From Pseudomonas sp. CCC3.1 (GTDB lineage: Bacteria; Pseudomonadota; Gammaproteobacteria; Pseudomonadales; Pseudomonadaceae), in contig NZ_CP133778.1 of the NCBI RefSeq assembly GCF_034347405.1, positions 2,480,001 through 2,544,000 of the forward strand: a stretch of 64,000 bases of DNA, in the 5' to 3' direction. Both the position numbers and the translations under genes were made by a program. Of this stretch, positions 61,419-64,000 are shown one piece after another (position 1 is the stretch's first letter; every line of letters begins with the position of its first letter). Under the pieces are notes generated by a model, which was given only the letters and a program-made list of their open reading frames with translations, was not told where the DNA came from and did not search any database.

Positions 61419-63157
61419 TGAGGTGTGTCCTGATGTTGCTGTTGTTCGTACCAAAATTTTCGTCGCAACAACTCGCTGGGATTGTCGGGAATCTGTCGGA
61501 GCCATTGTTCCAGTGCCTGATGGTGTTCGTCATCAATCGCTGTGGCTGACGCTGCCGGCGGATGCGTGGTCGATTGATCATCGGGCTCGCTGCCGGGCTC
61601 GGCAGTGGGCGCTGGCGGTGGCTCCAGCGAGTCGTCGCTGTTGGCATGCGCGGCAGGATCGGTTGCCGAGCTGCTCTCTTGATGCGGTCCGCTATCGCCG
61701 GTGGCCGTGGAACTACTGCTGCTGATCGGCGGCTCGGTGTCTTCGGGGTCGGTCGAGGTGTCGGGGGCTTTGTTCGGCGGCGCGAGGTTTTCTTCACGCT
61801 TTTGCTCAAGCATCTGCTCGATCAAGGCTTTGTTTTGCGCCGCGACCTGCATGTCTGGTTGCAATTCGAGGGCTTGTTCGTAGGCGTCGATGGCGGCTTC
61901 GAGTTCACCACTCATGGCCAGTGCGTTGCCGCGATTGTAATGGGCGCTGGCGCTGTTGACCTCGGCAAAACGCTGTGCTGCGCCGGTGTAATCACCGGCC
62001 TGGTACAGCGCCAGCCCTTGCCAGAGCGGGTCTTCGAAATGCTCCAGGGCTTGCAGTGGCTTTTTCTGTTCAAGCAGGCGCAGGCCTTGTTGGTCGGGAC
62101 GCAGCCACAGGTCGGTGAAGCTAAAGGCATAGCTGGGTTGCGGCAGCATAAACAGCAAGGGCAGGCAAAACAGCCAGCCACGGCGGCCCGCGCAGGCTGC
62201 CAGCAACAGAAGTGGCAGCAGCAGCCAGTAACCCTGGTCGGCCCAGGTGTCGAGGCGCAAGGTCTGGCCGTCGTCGCGCACGTGCTGCGGACCGTCTAGC
62301 AAGCCCAGGCCGCGCAGGTCGATGTCATCCAGTCGTGCCTGCCGATAGCGCCCGCCCACGTCCAGTGCAAAGGCTTTAAGGCTCGGGCTGTCGAGGCGCG
62401 GCAACAGGATTGCGCCTTGGGCATCCTTGAGGAACTCGCCGTTTTCTTCGACCACTGGCGAGCCTTCGCGCGTACCGATGCCGAGTATCAGCAGGGGCGG
62501 GGTGTGGCCATCCAGAGCCTGACGAATGCCTGCACGTTCTTGATCGCTGAGCGAGGAGGTGATCAACAGCAGGCGGCCTTGGCCCAGCGCACCTTGGTCC
62601 AGCAGTTTCAGGGCCTTGTTCACGGCCAGGTCAGCCCGGTTGCCCGGTTGCGGCATGATCGAAGGCTTGACGGCTTCAAGCAGATTGCGGCTGGTCGCCA
62701 GATCGTCGGACAGCGGCACCAGCGTGTGGGCGCTACCGGCGTACACAATCACGGCAGTTTGCGCATCACTGCGGCTTTGCAGCAGGTCGTAGAGTTTGCG
62801 CCGCGCTTGCTCCAGCCGATTGGGCGAGCTGTCGGTGGCGAGCATTTCGGGGGTCAACTCCAGCATCACCACCAGCGGGTCGGCCGGTTTTTGCGCCGAT
62901 TGCTCAACGCGTTCCCAGCTTGGGCCGAGCAAGGCGAACAGAGCCAGCAGCCAGGCCAGCCCCAGCGCAATCCACGGCAGTTTGCTGTCGCGGCCATTGC
63001 CGCCGCTGAGCAACACACGATGAAAGGCTTGGGGCAGGATCATCTGCCAGCGGCCTGCGCGTTTTTGCCGATGCCAGAGTTTCCAAAGCAGCCAGCCCAG
63101 CAGGGGCAATGCCAGCAGCCATTCGGGGCGAAACCAGTACGGCCAGAGCGCGCTCAT
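61415..63157 (-). CDS. BatB/BatC fusion: VWA domain plus TPR
   Basis: The 580-residue membrane protein has two N-terminal helices (EWLLALPLLGWLLWKLW; LPWIALGLAWLLALFALLGP) and a VWA domain (about 85-285). The usual MIDAS DxSxS is replaced by LVVMLELTPEMLATD, so classic metal binding is doubtful. Two more helices (about 305-345) are followed by TPR-like repeats (LWQGLALYQAGDYTGAAQRF, ASAHYNRGNALAMSGELEAA) and an acidic, Ser/Pro-rich low-complexity tail (about 470-550). The fusion joins what are BatB and BatC elsewhere. It overlaps both neighbours by 4 nt. Confidence 0.87.
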   Translation of the reverse strand: MSALWPYWFRPEWLLALPLLGWLLWKLWHRQKRAGRWQMILPQAFHRVLLSGGNGRDSKLPWIALGLAWLLALFALLGPSWERVEQSAQKPADPLVVMLELTPEMLATDSSPNRLEQARRKLYDLLQSRSDAQTAVIVYAGSAHTLVPLSDDLATSRNLLEAVKPSIMPQPGNRADLAVNKALKLLDQGALGQGRLLLITSSLSDQERAGIRQALDGHTPPLLILGIGTREGSPVVEENGEFLKDAQGAILLPRLDSPSLKAFALDVGGRYRQARLDDIDLRGLGLLDGPQHVRDDGQTLRLDTWADQGYWLLLPLLLLAACAGRRGWLFCLPLLFMLPQPSYAFSFTDLWLRPDQQGLRLLEQKKPLQALEHFEDPLWQGLALYQAGDYTGAAQRFAEVNSASAHYNRGNALAMSGELEAAIDAYEQALELQPDMQVAAQNKALIEQMLEQKREENLAPPNKAPDTSTDPEDTEPPISSSSSTATGDSGPHQESSSATDPAAHANSDDSLEPPPAPTAEPGSEPDDQSTTHPPAASATAIDDEHHQALEQWLRQIPDNPSELLRRKFWYEQQQHQDTPQ

Positions 63158-64000
63158 CGGCGTCTCCGCAGGCGCAGGCGTTTAAGCCGTGAGCGCCATT
63201 CGGGGTGTTGTTGCAGAAAATGCCGCTTGCTGAGCACGCGTTGCAGCGGGTTGTTGGGCCACAGTTCGCGGATCACCAGCAGCACGCTCAGCAGCAGGGC
63301 GCCTGCCAACGGCCAGCTATAAAGTGCTTGCGCCGGGCGTGCCTGGGTGGGTTGCTGGGCGACAGGTTCGAGCTGATCGAGTGTGTCTTTGATGGCTGAC
63401 AGTTCCTGTCCGTCGCGAGCACGGAAATACCGGCCGCCGGTGATTCTGGCGATTTCTTCCATGGCCGGTTCGTCCAGGTCGACGCCCGGATTGATGCCGA
63501 ACATGCCTTTGGCGGTGCTTTCTTCCGGATCGGCGCCCACCCCGATCGGGTAGATTTTGACCCCTTCCTCAGCCGCCAGGCGCGCCGCGGTCAGCGGATC
63601 GATCTGGCCGCCGTTGTTGGCGCCGTCAGTGACTAAAATCAGCACCCGGCTTTCTGCTGGGCGTTGGCGCAGGCGTTTGAGGGCCAGGCCAATGGCATCG
63701 CCGATGGCGGTGTTTTTACCCGCGATGCCGATACGTGCTTCGTCGAGCCAGGTGCGCACGGTGTGGCGGTCGAAGGTCAGAGGCGCTTGCAGATAAGCCT
63801 GACTGCCGAACAGGATAAGACCGACCCGGTCGCCTTCGCGGTGTTCGAGAAAATCGCCGAGCAGGTTTTTAACCGAATCAAGGCGGGTGATGTCTTCGTT
63901 ATTCCAGCGCATGTCGGGGTAGTCCATCGAGCCCGACACATCGACGGCCACCAATAAATCACGGCCGCTGGCGGCGATGGGCAACGGCTCGCCGAGCCAT
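63154..64000 (-). CDS. BatA-like VWA protein, cut by the window edge
   Basis: The frame stays open to the last base, so the N-terminus (about 50-60 residues with the first membrane helices, by family size) is outside the window. The TTG at 63984 is internal, not a start: the preceding codons continue the family sequence (WLGEPLPIAASGRDLL). The MIDAS is intact: LVAVDVSGSMDYPDM, the later ILILVTDGANNGGQ, and a Thr in the loop between. One C-terminal helix (WPLAGALLLSVLLVIRELWP) precedes a basic tail ending in Arg repeats. With an upstream MoxR ATPase, expected outside the window, it would form the usual moxR-bat operon. Confidence 0.88.
   Translation of the reverse strand, partial: WLGEPLPIAASGRDLLVAVDVSGSMDYPDMRWNNEDITRLDSVKNLLGDFLEHREGDRVGLILFGSQAYLQAPLTFDRHTVRTWLDEARIGIAGKNTAIGDAIGLALKRLRQRPAESRVLILVTDGANNGGQIDPLTAARLAAEEGVKIYPIGVGADPEESTAKGMFGINPGVDLDEPAMEEIARITGGRYFRARDGQELSAIKDTLDQLEPVAQQPTQARPAQALYSWPLAGALLLSVLLVIRELWPNNPLQRVLSKRHFLQQHPEWRSRLKRLRLRRRR

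Overview
The window reads as chromosomal DNA of a fluorescent-group Pseudomonas. I base this on the gene set (a pfeR-pfeS-pfeA-pfeE enterobactin locus, creatinase, DUF1853, DUF2797, YeaC, SbcCD and a Bat operon), on generally high-GC coding DNA, and on many paired REP-type palindromes beginning with TGTAGGAGCGAGCTTG or TGTGGGAGC. No rRNA, tRNA, CRISPR array or intact transposase is visible.

Layout. 1-507 (minus) is the start of a GAF-domain sensor or regulator. Facing it, 770-6181 is a sugar ABC importer (binding protein, double ATPase, two permeases) ending in an SMP-30 lactonase. A shrunken VgrG (6169-7353), a 68-bp MITE and a YqaA-type membrane protein follow. 8248-13516 (minus) is the enterobactin operon pfeR-pfeS-pfeA-pfeE. 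13758-17629 is a creatine module: creatinase, MHS transporter and a GATase1-AraC regulator. 17831-29296 is mostly housekeeping: PBP2, a PLP-dependent deaminase, cytochrome b561, DUF1853, nadK, a phosphoesterase, glpG, yeaC, DUF2797 and pepN.

29382-36124 is a sugar-acid catabolic cluster: FadR-type regulator, IlvD/Edd dehydratase, MFS transporter, AraD1-family dehydratase and ketoglutarate-semialdehyde dehydrogenase. With the lactonase and ABC importer at the left end it could make up most of a non-phosphorylative pentose route. 36449-47159 is the main accessory block: a two-partner secretion pair (TpsB, TpsA) followed by a 1595-residue dermonecrotic-toxin-like (DUF6543) protein. Next come a small acidic protein, an exported lactonase, an IS/MITE remnant, a lower-GC exported amidase, and the 3' remnant of a second lactonase gene (to 50715).

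50823-54153 holds a small exported protein and an ECF sigma/anti-sigma pair divergent from a membrane-anchored catalase-family peroxidase with cytochrome b561. Both sides of the divergent promoter carry GGAAT-N16-CGTC. 54200-59666 (minus) is sbcD-sbcC-GST, and 59784-64000 (minus) is batA-batBC-batD, with batA cut by the window edge.

The clearest new signals lie between genes: three consecutive perfect 12-bp palindromes before the ABC importer, two exact FadR-type operators in the dehydratase/transporter divergent region, and the matched ECF promoters. The most interesting protein-level system is the TpsB-TpsA-DUF6543 block.
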